Below, one piece after another: positions 25,190 through 34,538 of a stretch of DNA of 56,118 nucleotides. The stretch's first letter is position 1. Each line of letters starts with the position of its first letter. The stretch is from a virus, in IMG/VR virus record IMGVR_UViG_3300031766_001511, positions 1 through 56,118 of that record; one strand, 5' to 3'. The notes under the pieces are model-generated. The model searched no databases, was not told the origin of the DNA, and saw only the letters and a list, made by a program, of their open reading frames with translations. Position numbers and translations under genes: made by a program.

Positions 25190-25244
25190 CAATACCTTTT
25201 CTTATTAAAAATCTTTTACTATATTTTGATTAAAATTAAATTAT

Positions 25245-26453
25245 ATGTCAAAGATAAGAGTATTAGTCCTACCATCCGATAGAACAGGTGTCGGTAAATT
25301 TCGTTCAGTTGAACCTCACATTTTTCTACAAAATCAAAATCCTGATGACTTTCATGTAGATATAGATTACGACCCAAAAATTAATGATGATAACTTTTGG
25401 AAAGGTTATGATATGGTTCATTTTCATAGAACAATCACTAAAGATTATGATAGTACACCGGCCTTAATCGATAAATTACATAAATGGGGCATAGTAACAG
25501 TTGCCGATATTGATGATTATTGGTTACCAACTAAAGAACATCCCGCACATGCTATGATTCAAAATAATAAGTTGAATCTAAAAATTAGAGCAAACTTAAA
25601 AGCTGCTCAATATGTGACAACAACTACAGAGATTTTTGCTCAAGAAATAAAAAAGTTTAATAAAAATGTTTTTGTTTTACCAAACGCGATTAACCCTAAT
25701 GAACCTCAGTTTAAACATAAGACAGAACCCTCAGATAAATTAAGATTTGGGTGGTTAGGTGGTTCTTCACATTTACACGATTTAAAAATATTAGATAATT
25801 GTTTTAGTAAATTAGGTAACTTAAAAGAAAAATATGAGTTATATTTATGTGGTTTTGATACAAGAGGCTCAGTAACTGAAATTGACCAAAAAACAGGTAA
25901 TCAAAAACAAAGAGATATTAAACCAGAAGAAACGGTATGGGCGGAGTATGAAAAAATATTCACAAAAAACTATCAGGATGTACCTGAAGAATATAAAAAA
26001 TACCTTTTAACGTATAATCAACAACCTTACAACGATGAAAAATATTATCATAGAGTTTGGACACAACCCGTCACTTCGTACGCTAAAAACTACGCAAAAT
26101 TTGACGTATCTTTAGCTCCGATTAAAAATCATATCTTTAATAGAATGAAATCTCAATTAAAAGTAATTGAAGCGGGGTTTTATAAAAAGGCAATTATAGC
26201 CTCAAATATTGGACCTTATACCATCGATTTAAAACACGCACTTAAATATGGTGAATTTGTTGATGGTAATGCATTATTAGTAAATGAAGGTAGAAATCAT
26301 TCAGATTGGGCAAAATATATTAAGAAATTGGTTAATAACCCAACATGGGCTGAAGATTTAGGTGAAAGGTTATATGAAACAGTAAAAGACACTTATGATT
26401 TAAATGTAGTAACAAAAACGAGAGCAGAAATATATAAAACAATAACAAAATGA
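25245..26453 (+). CDS. GT-B glycosyltransferase (GT4-like)
   Basis: 402 residues. N-terminal Rossmann domain begins 'IRVLVLPSDRTGVGKFRS'; the inter-domain region has 'FVLPNAINPN' and 'LRFGWLGGSSHLHDLKIL', typical of GT4-type enzymes after the donor-binding loop. The C-terminal donor site shows 'MKSQLKVIEAGFYKKAIIAS', matching the 'K..EAG..G.PVI.S' signature. It would transfer a sugar from a nucleotide donor. First of a group of sugar-transfer genes (25-40 kb). The next gene overlaps by 4 bases. Confidence 0.8.
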   Translation: MSKIRVLVLPSDRTGVGKFRSVEPHIFLQNQNPDDFHVDIDYDPKINDDNFWKGYDMVHFHRTITKDYDSTPALIDKLHKWGIVTVADIDDYWLPTKEHPAHAMIQNNKLNLKIRANLKAAQYVTTTTEIFAQEIKKFNKNVFVLPNAINPNEPQFKHKTEPSDKLRFGWLGGSSHLHDLKILDNCFSKLGNLKEKYELYLCGFDTRGSVTEIDQKTGNQKQRDIKPEETVWAEYEKIFTKNYQDVPEEYKKYLLTYNQQPYNDEKYYHRVWTQPVTSYAKNYAKFDVSLAPIKNHIFNRMKSQLKVIEAGFYKKAIIASNIGPYTIDLKHALKYGEFVDGNALLVNEGRNHSDWAKYIKKLVNNPTWAEDLGERLYETVKDTYDLNVVTKTRAEIYKTITK

Positions 26454-27151
26454 TAGATTTACCATTAAACAAACTTTTATTTTTCGATTTAGAAACTGTA
26501 GGTATTGAAAAAGACTTACCGACACTTAAGAAAAATAAACCAGAATTAGCAAGATTATTTGAGAGTTACTTAGATTGGTTTATTAGGAAATATCCTGACC
26601 AAGAAGGTAAAACACCTGAAGAGATTTTTATTAATAAGGCCGCATTAGTTGCTGAGTTCTCTAAAATTATAGTAGCATCTTTTTCTTTTATAACTCCAAG
26701 TGATGAGGTACATACTCAAACATTTGCCGAAGATGACGAGAAAGAATTATTACTTAAGGTTAGAGACTTATTAAATAAAGTTCAAAAATTAGATTTTCAC
26801 TTATGTGGACATAATATTAAATTTTTTGATATACCAACCTTAGGTAAAAGATTTTTAACTAATAATATTTTACCACCAAAAATATTACCTTCATACGAAA
26901 CTAAACCGTGGGAGGTAAAGGCTCTTGACACTAAAGATATTTGGCAGTTTGGTAACAATTTTGGGATATCATCGTTAGATTTAATGTGTGTGTCAATGGG
27001 TATTGAAAGTCCTAAAACGGGGGAAGTAAGTGGTAATTTAGTACACGACACATATTGGAACGCAAATGGATTATCGCCAATAGCGGAATACTGTGAAAAG
27101 GATGTAAATGTACTTGTCGAATTAATTAGAAAAATTTACAATTTAAAATAA
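26450..27151 (+). CDS. DnaQ/PolB-like 3'-5' exonuclease
   Basis: 233 residues. RNase H-like exonuclease motifs: motif I 'LLFFDLETVGI' (Asp and Glu at ~13-15), motif II 'LCGHNIKFFDIPTLGKRF' and motif III 'PIAEYCEKDVNVLVELI' (Tyr-x3-Asp). This is the proofreading-type domain without a polymerase, like the predicted PolB-associated exonucleases. An insertion (~20-65) separates motif I from the rest. Role in DNA repair or nucleotide recycling likely. It overlaps the glycosyltransferase start-stop by 4 bases and precedes dut by 3. Confidence 0.8.
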   Translation: MIDLPLNKLLFFDLETVGIEKDLPTLKKNKPELARLFESYLDWFIRKYPDQEGKTPEEIFINKAALVAEFSKIIVASFSFITPSDEVHTQTFAEDDEKELLLKVRDLLNKVQKLDFHLCGHNIKFFDIPTLGKRFLTNNILPPKILPSYETKPWEVKALDTKDIWQFGNNFGISSLDLMCVSMGIESPKTGEVSGNLVHDTYWNANGLSPIAEYCEKDVNVLVELIRKIYNLK

Positions 27152-27154
27152 GAT

Positions 27155-27754
27155 ATGTTTAAAAAATTTAATGAATTAAAAAATGATATGTCTAAATTAA
27201 AAGACATACAAAAGCAACTTAGTGATGTGGATATGTCTGACCCTAAAGCGATGTTAGAGTCTTTCGGTGTTGATTATGATGAGTTAGAAAAATCATTTAC
27301 TCACACAGGATTTGAACCAACACAAATAGACTATACTTTTAAGTCCGTTAATCCTGAACCTAAATATCACTATGGTAGTGATTCGGGGTTCGACTTACGA
27401 GCTAATGAAAAAGTGACATTAGAACCATTTGGTAGAGCTTTAATCCCAACAGGCTTATACATTGATGTACCACAAAGGAGTGAGGTACAAGTAAGACCTA
27501 AAAGTGGTTTAGCTATTAAGAAAGGTTTAACCGTCCTTAACACACCAGGTACTGTGGACGAAGGATACACAGGGGAAATAAAAGTTATATTAATTAATCT
27601 TAGTAATGAAACTCAAGTAATCGAATTTGGAGATAAAATTGCACAAGCGGTAATATGTCCCGTAATTCAAGGTCGAGACGTTAAGTTAAATAGAGTTAAA
27701 GAAATTAAAGAAAAAGACCGTAACTCAAACGGATTTGGTTCTACAGGAAATTAA
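27155..27754 (+). CDS. dut: dUTPase with N-terminal extension
   Basis: 199 residues. All five dUTPase motifs are present: I 'SDSGFDLRA' (~75), II 'RPKSGLAIKKGL' (~114), III 'NTPGTVDEGYTGEIKV' (~129), IV 'FGDKIAQAVICPV' (~158), V 'RNSNGFGSTGN' (C-terminal arm). It hydrolyses dUTP to dUMP and pyrophosphate, keeping uracil out of DNA and feeding dTMP synthesis. The first ~65 residues are an extra helical segment not found in most phage dUTPases. Lies between an exonuclease and a glycosyltransferase gene. Confidence 0.95.
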   Translation: MFKKFNELKNDMSKLKDIQKQLSDVDMSDPKAMLESFGVDYDELEKSFTHTGFEPTQIDYTFKSVNPEPKYHYGSDSGFDLRANEKVTLEPFGRALIPTGLYIDVPQRSEVQVRPKSGLAIKKGLTVLNTPGTVDEGYTGEIKVILINLSNETQVIEFGDKIAQAVICPVIQGRDVKLNRVKEIKEKDRNSNGFGSTGN

Positions 27755-27764
27755 ATAAAATTTT

Positions 27765-29165
27765 ATGATAACAATTGGATATTGTACTAAAAAAATTGAC
27801 CCTAAGTTTAAAGAATATATAGAACAGTCTTGCGGTGTTCATAAAATGGAGGTCATACCTTTTGAAAATCCAGGTACCCATTCATTAAGTGAGGCTTATA
27901 ATATAATTTTAGAAAAGGCAAGTAACGATATAGTAGTATTATGTCACGATGACCTTTACTTCGAAAAGAAGAATTGGGGAAATAAGGTACTTAAACATTT
28001 TAAAAGAAATCCTGAATATGGTATTTTAGGGGTCGCAGGTACTAAATTTTTTCCTAAGTCGGCAAGATGGTGGGAAATTACCGAAGAGATGTTAGGTATA
28101 GTTAACCACCAACAAGGTGAAAAAAAATGGACTAACCAATATAGTGAATCAAAGGGTAGTAAATTAGATGAAACCGTCATTGTTGATGGTCTTTTCATCG
28201 CTTTAGATAAAACTAAAATAAAACATACTTTTGATGAATCTTTTAATGGATTTCATTTTTATGATTTAGGTTTTAGTTTTAAAAATCACATTAGTGGAGT
28301 TAAGATTGGAGTATTTTATGATGTGAGAATAACCCACCTTTCAATAGGTCAGACAAATAATGAATGGGAAAATAATAGGTTAAAATTCTTAAGTATGTAC
28401 GAGGATAAATTACCTATACTTTTACCTACTAAATTTAATAAAAAACCAATAAAGAAAGGTGAACCCTTAGTAACTTTAGCGATGCCAATTTATAATTATG
28501 CTAAAAGGTTAAATCCTACTTTACAATCCGTTTATAACCAAGATTATACTAATTTCGAAATTACTTTAGTTAATGATGGTTCAGATGATGAGTACTGTTT
28601 AATGAAATTAGATTCATTAGAAGGTCAGGAAGGTATACGAATTATACATAAAGAGAATACTGGAGTTTCTGACACTCGAAACGTGGCGGTTAGAGAAGGT
28701 AAAGGTGAATACATTTTACCTTTAGATGCTGATGATATGATTTATCCTGGTTACCTTAAAACAGGTGTTAACATTATAAAGAAAAACCCTAAAATAAGTC
28801 CTGTTTATTGCGATACTGTTCATGTTGGTGAAATGCAGGGGTTAGAAAAAAGACCTGAGTGGTCAAAAGAAAGACTTTTACAGGGTCCATTTATAGTTAA
28901 TAGTTCTATGTATTCCCGTGAAGCTTATAATTCAATAGAGGGTTACAGTACAGAAATGAAAGGATGGGTAGATTATGACTTATGGGTACAAATGATGGAT
29001 GCCGGATTTATTGGTAAAAGAATCCCTAAGGGACTATTTATTTATTTCCACCATGAAAGTGAAGGTAAGGGGTCAGTCTCTACATCTGCACGACAAAATA
29101 TGGGGGAATTACATAAAACAGTCTTGGAAAGACATAAAAAAAGAAAAAACAACAGTAATGAGTAG
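27765..29165 (+). CDS. Two-domain glycosyltransferase (GT-A, GT2-like)
   Basis: 466 residues with two GT-A units. The first (~1-230) has 'DIVVLCHDDLYFEKKNW' (Asp-Asp) and 'VIVDGLFIALDK'. The second (~240-460) begins 'PLVTLAMPIYNYAKRLNPTL' and has 'FEITLVNDGSDDE', 'NTGVSDTRNVAVREGKGEYI' and 'LPLDADDMIYPGYL', the classic GT2 pattern with DxD. Two transferases in one chain can add two sugars in turn. Start follows dut by 10 bases; the 3' end overlaps a small gene. Confidence 0.85.
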   Translation: MITIGYCTKKIDPKFKEYIEQSCGVHKMEVIPFENPGTHSLSEAYNIILEKASNDIVVLCHDDLYFEKKNWGNKVLKHFKRNPEYGILGVAGTKFFPKSARWWEITEEMLGIVNHQQGEKKWTNQYSESKGSKLDETVIVDGLFIALDKTKIKHTFDESFNGFHFYDLGFSFKNHISGVKIGVFYDVRITHLSIGQTNNEWENNRLKFLSMYEDKLPILLPTKFNKKPIKKGEPLVTLAMPIYNYAKRLNPTLQSVYNQDYTNFEITLVNDGSDDEYCLMKLDSLEGQEGIRIIHKENTGVSDTRNVAVREGKGEYILPLDADDMIYPGYLKTGVNIIKKNPKISPVYCDTVHVGEMQGLEKRPEWSKERLLQGPFIVNSSMYSREAYNSIEGYSTEMKGWVDYDLWVQMMDAGFIGKRIPKGLFIYFHHESEGKGSVSTSARQNMGELHKTVLERHKKRKNNSNE

Positions 29166-29304
29166 TATTGACCAACAAAATAACGGTAACCCTCACACAC
29201 ATGAAACTAGAAATTCGTTCAATCAAAAAGTGGCAAAATTATCTATGTTAGGTAGAAGTAAAAAGGTACAGTGGAGTGATAAACGAAGATATCGAAACAT
29301 ATAA
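29158..29304 (+). CDS. Small hypothetical protein between glycosyltransferases
   Basis: 48 codons beginning at an ATG that overlaps the preceding gene's end, and ending with a TAATG overlap with the next start. A longer same-frame reading from 28999 would lie inside the glycosyltransferase and is not credible. Basic, Asn/Gln-rich, with 'FNQKVAKLSMLGRSKKVQWS'. Function unknown. Confidence 0.45.
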   Translation: MSSIDQQNNGNPHTHETRNSFNQKVAKLSMLGRSKKVQWSDKRRYRNI

Positions 29305-30134
29305 TGAAAAATAATCCTAATATCGAAGCTTTTGATGAATTTGGTTTTATCTTATGGTACTACCTACCAGTCGCTTATCATCAATATTTAGAAGGTAATC
29401 TAAAATCGACTGCAAGTAAAATTGGTAGTGGACCCGTGTTTTATTTTTCTCCGAACCATACTGAGGTTAATAAACATTTTGACCCACCACTTTTACATCA
29501 TTACTTAACTACAGAACATAAAAATGTGTGCTACGGTTTAAATAGCCCTAAGTTTACTAATGATAAATGGACACCTCCACCACTCAAAGAGTTCTATAAA
29601 AATGATAAGTATAAGTATGATAAACCAATTTTAACTATACATAATAAAAACACTAAAGAATGGGGTCGTCACCCTCATAATTACTTTAATAGTGAAATAT
29701 TAGAAAAAATGTTTATCACTTTTGAAAATGATTATCAAATAATTTATATAAGACCGCCTGATAAATCTGATGACTACAAATTACAAATAGATACCGGACA
29801 AGGAACTTTAGATATTGGTGATAAAGAAGTTTTAAAAAGACATCCTTCGGTTATTAATATTGAAACATTGTTACATGAAACAGATAAAACTTATAATGAA
29901 GTTCAATTTATGGTATTAGCAAATTCAGAACATCACTTGACTCCGGCTGGTGACGCGGTTATTCCCTCATACTTTGGTGGTGATGTTTTTATTTATAATT
30001 GTCCTCGTTGTATATCCGCTTCAAGAGGTGTTTGGAAAACTGGTTCATGGATGGAAAAATTATCGGGCTCTAAAATATATGGATTTAATAATTATAATCA
30101 GTTATTAATTAACTCAAAAGATAAGTGGTTATAA
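29304..30134 (+). CDS. Probable glycosyltransferase-related protein
   Basis: 276 residues. Not clearly a known family. Mid-chain 'KPILTIHNKNTKEWGRHPHN' and the C-terminal half 'NEVQFMVLANSEHHLTPAGD' and 'AVIPSYFGGDVFIYNCPRC' resemble the donor-side end of GT-B or capsular-type transferases (the 'A....H..P.G....A.YFGG' pattern). Context supports a sugar-transfer role: flanked by glycosyltransferases. Last gene of this plus block; the next gene is convergent one base away. Confidence 0.5.
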   Translation: MKNNPNIEAFDEFGFILWYYLPVAYHQYLEGNLKSTASKIGSGPVFYFSPNHTEVNKHFDPPLLHHYLTTEHKNVCYGLNSPKFTNDKWTPPPLKEFYKNDKYKYDKPILTIHNKNTKEWGRHPHNYFNSEILEKMFITFENDYQIIYIRPPDKSDDYKLQIDTGQGTLDIGDKEVLKRHPSVINIETLLHETDKTYNEVQFMVLANSEHHLTPAGDAVIPSYFGGDVFIYNCPRCISASRGVWKTGSWMEKLSGSKIYGFNNYNQLLINSKDKWL

Positions 30135-30135
30135 T

Positions 30136-30849
30136 TTATCTTTGATGTAGTAACATCCCATAATATTTAGGTTTACATTCCCCTAACCACCATTGCATTT
30201 CAGAAAAACTACTCATATTGGTGCCGTAAATGTCCGTAGACAAACTACCTAAGTATTGGTCTATTAATATATCTTGCATACCTTCCACAGTGGTAAAATC
30301 CCCAAACTTGGTTCTTTTAGGTGTGGTGTAAACATCATATCTTTGTTTAATTAAATTTGTTGTCTCGGTGTCATCACAGGTTAATAAAATTTTACCTTCA
30401 ACTTTATCCATTATCTTAAAAAGATTATCTTTTTTAAAATGTCTACCCCATGAGTTATATTCGTGAGGAAAACTTCTAAAAGTTCTAACACTAACCGCAC
30501 TATAATCGCCCAACCTATCTTTCTCTTCTTTAATTTTATTTGTAATGTAATCGATAGGTTCTAAAGTTTTAATCACTTCAATATATCTTTTCTTAAGGTC
30601 GGATGGTAAGTTATCTTTACCTCCTTCATTATGTGTGTTCATTTTATGGTGAATAAATTTACAGTCAGATACACTATTTATCGCACTACCATTAAAGATA
30701 TTTTTATATAAATCATTAAATTCACATCTAACTCCACCACCACTTTTAGGTACATTCCATAAAAGATTTATATCTCCATACTCCACTATGGATGATATGA
30801 TACATTTCATTCTATTAGAAATACCACCATATGGATTACAGTTAATCAT
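30136..30849 (-). CDS. Fucosyltransferase-like protein
   Basis: 237 residues. N-terminus 'NPYGGISNRMKCIISSIV' resembles the 'GGLGNR+' opening of alpha-1,2/1,6-fucosyltransferases and related enzymes. A middle 'AVSVRTFRSFPHEYNSWGRH' and a C-terminal 'GMQDILIDQYLGSLSTDIYG' (acceptor/donor-type loop with 'S.FS.M.WWLG') fit the GT11/GT23-type layout. Likely transfers fucose or a related sugar from a GDP donor, which would fit the GDP-mannose-type epimerase at 35356. The start overlaps the upstream stop by 8 bases. Confidence 0.55.
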   Translation of the reverse strand: MINCNPYGGISNRMKCIISSIVEYGDINLLWNVPKSGGGVRCEFNDLYKNIFNGSAINSVSDCKFIHHKMNTHNEGGKDNLPSDLKKRYIEVIKTLEPIDYITNKIKEEKDRLGDYSAVSVRTFRSFPHEYNSWGRHFKKDNLFKIMDKVEGKILLTCDDTETTNLIKQRYDVYTTPKRTKFGDFTTVEGMQDILIDQYLGSLSTDIYGTNMSSFSEMQWWLGECKPKYYGMLLHQR

Positions 30850-31525
30850 AAAATTGTTTAATTGGTTTTATTAATAATGGAAGTTTATCATTCGTAAAAA
30901 TAACATATTCCACATCCTTCCATCTTTGAAATTCAGTATACCCTATATCAGTAATATCTGTAAACTTACTTTCCACAAAATTTAAAAAATTTCTCTGATA
31001 GTCGGTAAAAGATTCACTCGATTTATTTGGGGTATTTAAATCAAAAAGTCTATTATGTTTTTCTAATGTAGGTAAAACTAAAGAATTTTTAAATAACCCG
31101 TTAGATACCGACGCGTGATTATTATCCCAATATGATGCAACAAAACTATGATTTTTTATTTTTTGTAAAAAATAACTTACCGTATTTTTAAGATTAGGTA
31201 TATAATCATCTTCAATCAAAAAAGAATAATCATATTCACCATATGTTTCCATAATCCCTTTTTCCCAAGCACCATAAGAACCACCTACATTTTCCCTAGT
31301 AAATAAATTTCCTTGTAAACTACTTTTTTCTATAAATTTATTTATCGTATCAATACAATATTGGTCATATTCAATATTAGTTTTGTTAATTACAAATGTA
31401 AAACCATCAATATCATCAGGATTACTAGATAAAAATTCAATATGTTTATTTAATAACATTTTAAAATCAGTGTGTATTCCCGCTCTTCTTCTACCACAAT
31501 ATATGCTTACTATATAATTTACCAT
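30842..31525 (-). CDS. Putative GT-A glycosyltransferase
   Basis: 227 residues. GT-A hallmarks: an N-terminal strand 'YIVSIYCGRRRAGIHTDFK', and 'YDYSFLIEDDYIPNL' with an Asp-Asp that would bind metal and the nucleotide-sugar. 'ENVGGSYGAWEKGI' preceding it is typical of enzymes acting on branched glycans. Specificity unknown. In a minus operon 34435 to 30136 with other sugar genes. Confidence 0.6.
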   Translation of the reverse strand: MVNYIVSIYCGRRRAGIHTDFKMLLNKHIEFLSSNPDDIDGFTFVINKTNIEYDQYCIDTINKFIEKSSLQGNLFTRENVGGSYGAWEKGIMETYGEYDYSFLIEDDYIPNLKNTVSYFLQKIKNHSFVASYWDNNHASVSNGLFKNSLVLPTLEKHNRLFDLNTPNKSSESFTDYQRNFLNFVESKFTDITDIGYTEFQRWKDVEYVIFTNDKLPLLIKPIKQFYD

Positions 31526-31531
31526 AGTTTT

Positions 31532-32209
31532 TTATAATTTATTATTTTTATATTCTCGATGGTATGACCTACCTATATGACCAACAAAAGGGTCCCATAT
31601 TGAACCAAAATCAATCATAGTACACTTATCGCCAATCTCATCATAAAGTTCATCTACAATAACATTAGTCGCCATAGAAGATGATAAACCGAAGACTACG
31701 TCATCGTATCTTTCCGTCATTTTTATCATATCACTTTTAATTCTTTCTTTATCTAAAAAACAATTAACAGATGGTACACTAATAAAATCAGTATATTTAA
31801 TATCTAATTTCTTTAATTTATCACTTGATACAATAACAAAGTTTCTACTTTCTAATGATTTAACTAATGGTTTTAATTGTCCACTTAGAGCCGAGTCTTC
31901 CCATATACCCGCATTAACCCAATCAATATTTATATTATTGTTTTTTATAAATGGTAGTAAAATATTAAGTATATTTTTTATCTGTCCGTGGTCTAAATTC
32001 CATATTGCTTTATAATAACCCTTATCGTTATTTAATGCATTATTAAGAGATTCCCTCATTTCAGGAAAATATTTATGACCATCACAATTTTGACCGTTTT
32101 TACCAATAGTACAAAACCATTCTCCGTCTCCCCATCGAGTAAATGAAAAATTATCCTTACTATTTATTTTTTCTATATAATACTCAATTGGGTTATTTTT
32201 TATATTCAT
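31532..32209 (-). CDS. GT-D-type glycosyltransferase (DUF1792-like)
   Basis: 225 residues. Residues 22-31 read 'SFTRWGDGEW', the 'RxGDGE' signature of the GT-D (DUF1792) glycosyltransferases that add glucose to bacterial adhesin glycans. 'HKYFPEMRESLNNALNN' and the C-terminal 'DFGSIWDPFVGHIGRSYH' match that family layout. Predicted glycan-extending enzyme. Confidence 0.65.
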   Translation of the reverse strand: MNIKNNPIEYYIEKINSKDNFSFTRWGDGEWFCTIGKNGQNCDGHKYFPEMRESLNNALNNDKGYYKAIWNLDHGQIKNILNILLPFIKNNNINIDWVNAGIWEDSALSGQLKPLVKSLESRNFVIVSSDKLKKLDIKYTDFISVPSVNCFLDKERIKSDMIKMTERYDDVVFGLSSSMATNVIVDELYDEIGDKCTMIDFGSIWDPFVGHIGRSYHREYKNNKL

Positions 32210-32221
32210 AGTCCCTTATTT

Positions 32222-33253
32222 TTAATACCCTAACATTGATGTGTCATATTTATCATATAATTCAGTTTGTTGACCTATCGATTTAGAGGGTTTAATGTTA
32301 ATTTTTGGTAAGTCTAAATTTAAATCACCGATAAAATCTCTTATAATTTTTAATTGATTTTCTAAATCAAAACAAAGGTCTTCATATTTTATAACCAAAT
32401 CGGCCTCTTTACAAGACTTAATCGATTCATTTATATAATACTTTATCTTACCGTCTAAATCGTTAATACCGATATTTCCATACTTATTATGGGGTATGTA
32501 CTTTTTCTTCACTGCCATATCAATTGGGTGTCTCATAATATATACAGTTTTACATTTAGGAAAATCTTTTCTAAGTACATCATTTATAAACATAAAATGC
32601 CCATGTTTAATCGCAAATTTATCAGGATTTTTTAATCTTTTTTTTACAAAATTAATTACTCTTTTAAAATCTTTTTTTCTCCATGAAGCGTCAAATTCTT
32701 GCACAAAACTACCTTTACCAAAATCTAATGAATCCGCACCAATTTCTCTACCTACGTAAAATCCGAAACCTTCAAATATTTCGGCAACTACTCTACTTCC
32801 AGTACCACCAAAACCACCTATAAAAATCTTACTAACAGGTTCTTTAATATATTTCATATGAAGGTACTTTTCACCTCTAACTATTTTAACCTCACCAGTT
32901 TCTACAAAACCTAATGACTCATATAATTTTTTGGCGAAATTGTTTTCAAAAACCCATAAAGTTGCGTAATTTTTATTTTCTAAATATAAATTATAGGCTT
33001 GTCTAGCATATCCTTTTTTACGAAAATCAGGGTGTATATCACACCCAACCTCATCACCATTAGTTCTAATATAACCAACAGGTTCTTCATTAACCTCAAT
33101 TATAAACCATAAAGGATTATAAGATTCAAACCATGATTTACATTCATCACTTGTAAATTCTGAATCATTTTCTAAAAATTTTCTAGTTGACTCATCATTC
33201 CTAACTTCAATTAAAAAGTTTAAATCATCTACAGTTAGTTTTCTTAATATCAT
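32222..33253 (-). CDS. GNAT acetyltransferase fused to sulfotransferase
   Basis: 343 residues. Residues 1-137 are a GNAT N-acetyltransferase: acetyl-CoA loop 'DIHPDFRKKGYARQAY' (~72) and the C-terminal 'ENNFAKKLYESLGFVETGEV' signature. Residues ~140-343 are a sulfotransferase-type P-loop fold: 'KIFIGGFGGTGSRVVAEIFE' (5'-phosphosulfate loop, ~142-161) and 'VYIMRHPIDMAVKK' (3'-phosphate motif, RxPxD). The pair would acetylate an amino sugar and add sulfate from PAPS. Directly downstream of a DegT aminotransferase that can make amino sugars, which fits. Fusion in one chain is unusual. Confidence 0.75.
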   Translation of the reverse strand: MILRKLTVDDLNFLIEVRNDESTRKFLENDSEFTSDECKSWFESYNPLWFIIEVNEEPVGYIRTNGDEVGCDIHPDFRKKGYARQAYNLYLENKNYATLWVFENNFAKKLYESLGFVETGEVKIVRGEKYLHMKYIKEPVSKIFIGGFGGTGSRVVAEIFEGFGFYVGREIGADSLDFGKGSFVQEFDASWRKKDFKRVINFVKKRLKNPDKFAIKHGHFMFINDVLRKDFPKCKTVYIMRHPIDMAVKKKYIPHNKYGNIGINDLDGKIKYYINESIKSCKEADLVIKYEDLCFDLENQLKIIRDFIGDLNLDLPKINIKPSKSIGQQTELYDKYDTSMLGY

Positions 33254-34435
33254 TTACCACCCTTTTTTAATTGTATCTACGATATATTGTCGGTCTTCAG
33301 GGGTTACCCACCAACCAACTGGTATAGATACCATCTTACCAATAGTTTTATCTAAATTAGGTAAACTACAAACAAATTCTCTAACACACGTATGCTTATC
33401 ATTTCTTTCGTGTACCTGAGAAACCGATATTCCATGGTCACCCATATGTTTATAGAATCTATCCCTATCATTAACAAGTACAGAATAAATCCAAAAAGAG
33501 GAATCAAATCCATCTTCTCTTTTTAATAATGTAAGTCCCTCGACATCTTTAAGATTTTCATCGTAAAATTTAGCGTTAGATTTATGTTTTTCAATTATCT
33601 CGTCAGCATGTTTTAAATTTTCAATACCTACAGTCGCACAGACATCATTCATATGGAATTTATAACCCCATTCCTCAATATCCGCTTCACATCTAAAATC
33701 TTTTCTATCACCATCACGGTCAATACCGTACCACCTTATTAGTCTAGCTCTATCGTTTAACTTCTTATGTGGAGAAAGTAGTAACCCACCATCAATAGAT
33801 GTTATATGTTTTATGGCCTGTAATGAAAACATGGTTAAATTACCATGTGTACCAATACTTTTTCCTTTATATGTTGAACCAAAAGAGTGTGCTCCATCCT
33901 CTATCACCGCAGGTTTAAAACCATACATACGATGTGCTCTTTCTTGTATTTCTTTTATTTTATCTAAATCGTTTGGATAACCTCCCCAATGAACTAACAT
34001 AATAACTTTAGTTTTTGGTGTGATTTTTCTTGCTAAGTCATCTAAATCCATATTTAAAGTTTCAGGGTCAATATCCACCCATTTGATGTTTAAATTATTT
34101 GCCAATACAGGCCAATTAGATGCGGTACAAGTTAATGGGGTGGCTAAAACCTCGTCCCCTTCTTCTAAACCTGGCCATTTTGAATCGTAACCAATAACAC
34201 CCTCATAAACTACCTGATTTGTTGATGGTTTTTTTAATAAATGTAAAGCTAAATGAAGTGCTGATGTACCTGCATTTACCGTTGATACGTAGTCGTGATT
34301 AAAATGAGTTTTCATCATTTCTTCTAATTCATTTACTTTAGGTCCTTGACCAATATATCCGCTATTGATTACTTTAGTTACCTCTTCAGCCGCTGTTGGA
34401 GCCATGAATACCTTGAATAAGTCTATTTTTTTCAT
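33254..34435 (-). CDS. DegT/DnrJ/EryC1/StrS sugar aminotransferase
   Basis: 393 residues, normal family length. PLP-dependent transaminase on nucleotide-linked keto sugars. Seen: N-terminal 'NSGYIGQGPKVNELEEM', substrate loop 'NAGTSALHLALHLL' (~54), PLP-binding 'PAVIEDGAHSFGSTYKGKSI' (~176) and the Schiff-base region 'FSLQAIKHITSIDGG' with Lys209. Makes amino sugars for glycan building. First gene of a minus block, with its start ~100 bases from the divergent UDP-sugar dehydrogenase. Confidence 0.9.
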   Translation of the reverse strand: MKKIDLFKVFMAPTAAEEVTKVINSGYIGQGPKVNELEEMMKTHFNHDYVSTVNAGTSALHLALHLLKKPSTNQVVYEGVIGYDSKWPGLEEGDEVLATPLTCTASNWPVLANNLNIKWVDIDPETLNMDLDDLARKITPKTKVIMLVHWGGYPNDLDKIKEIQERAHRMYGFKPAVIEDGAHSFGSTYKGKSIGTHGNLTMFSLQAIKHITSIDGGLLLSPHKKLNDRARLIRWYGIDRDGDRKDFRCEADIEEWGYKFHMNDVCATVGIENLKHADEIIEKHKSNAKFYDENLKDVEGLTLLKREDGFDSSFWIYSVLVNDRDRFYKHMGDHGISVSQVHERNDKHTCVREFVCSLPNLDKTIGKMVSIPVGWWVTPEDRQYIVDTIKKGW

Positions 34436-34538
34436 ATTATGTTGTTTTATATACTATAAGTTATTAATTTACTTATAAAAATAAACAAACAATTTAGATT
34501 TTTAAATAGTCTACTACATTTAGGATAAAATTATAATT

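Noticed and set aside
28999-29304. 101-codon reading of the small plus-strand gene
   Set aside because: Its first 53 codons lie inside the glycosyltransferase gene in another frame; the ATG at 29158 fits the usual start-stop overlap.
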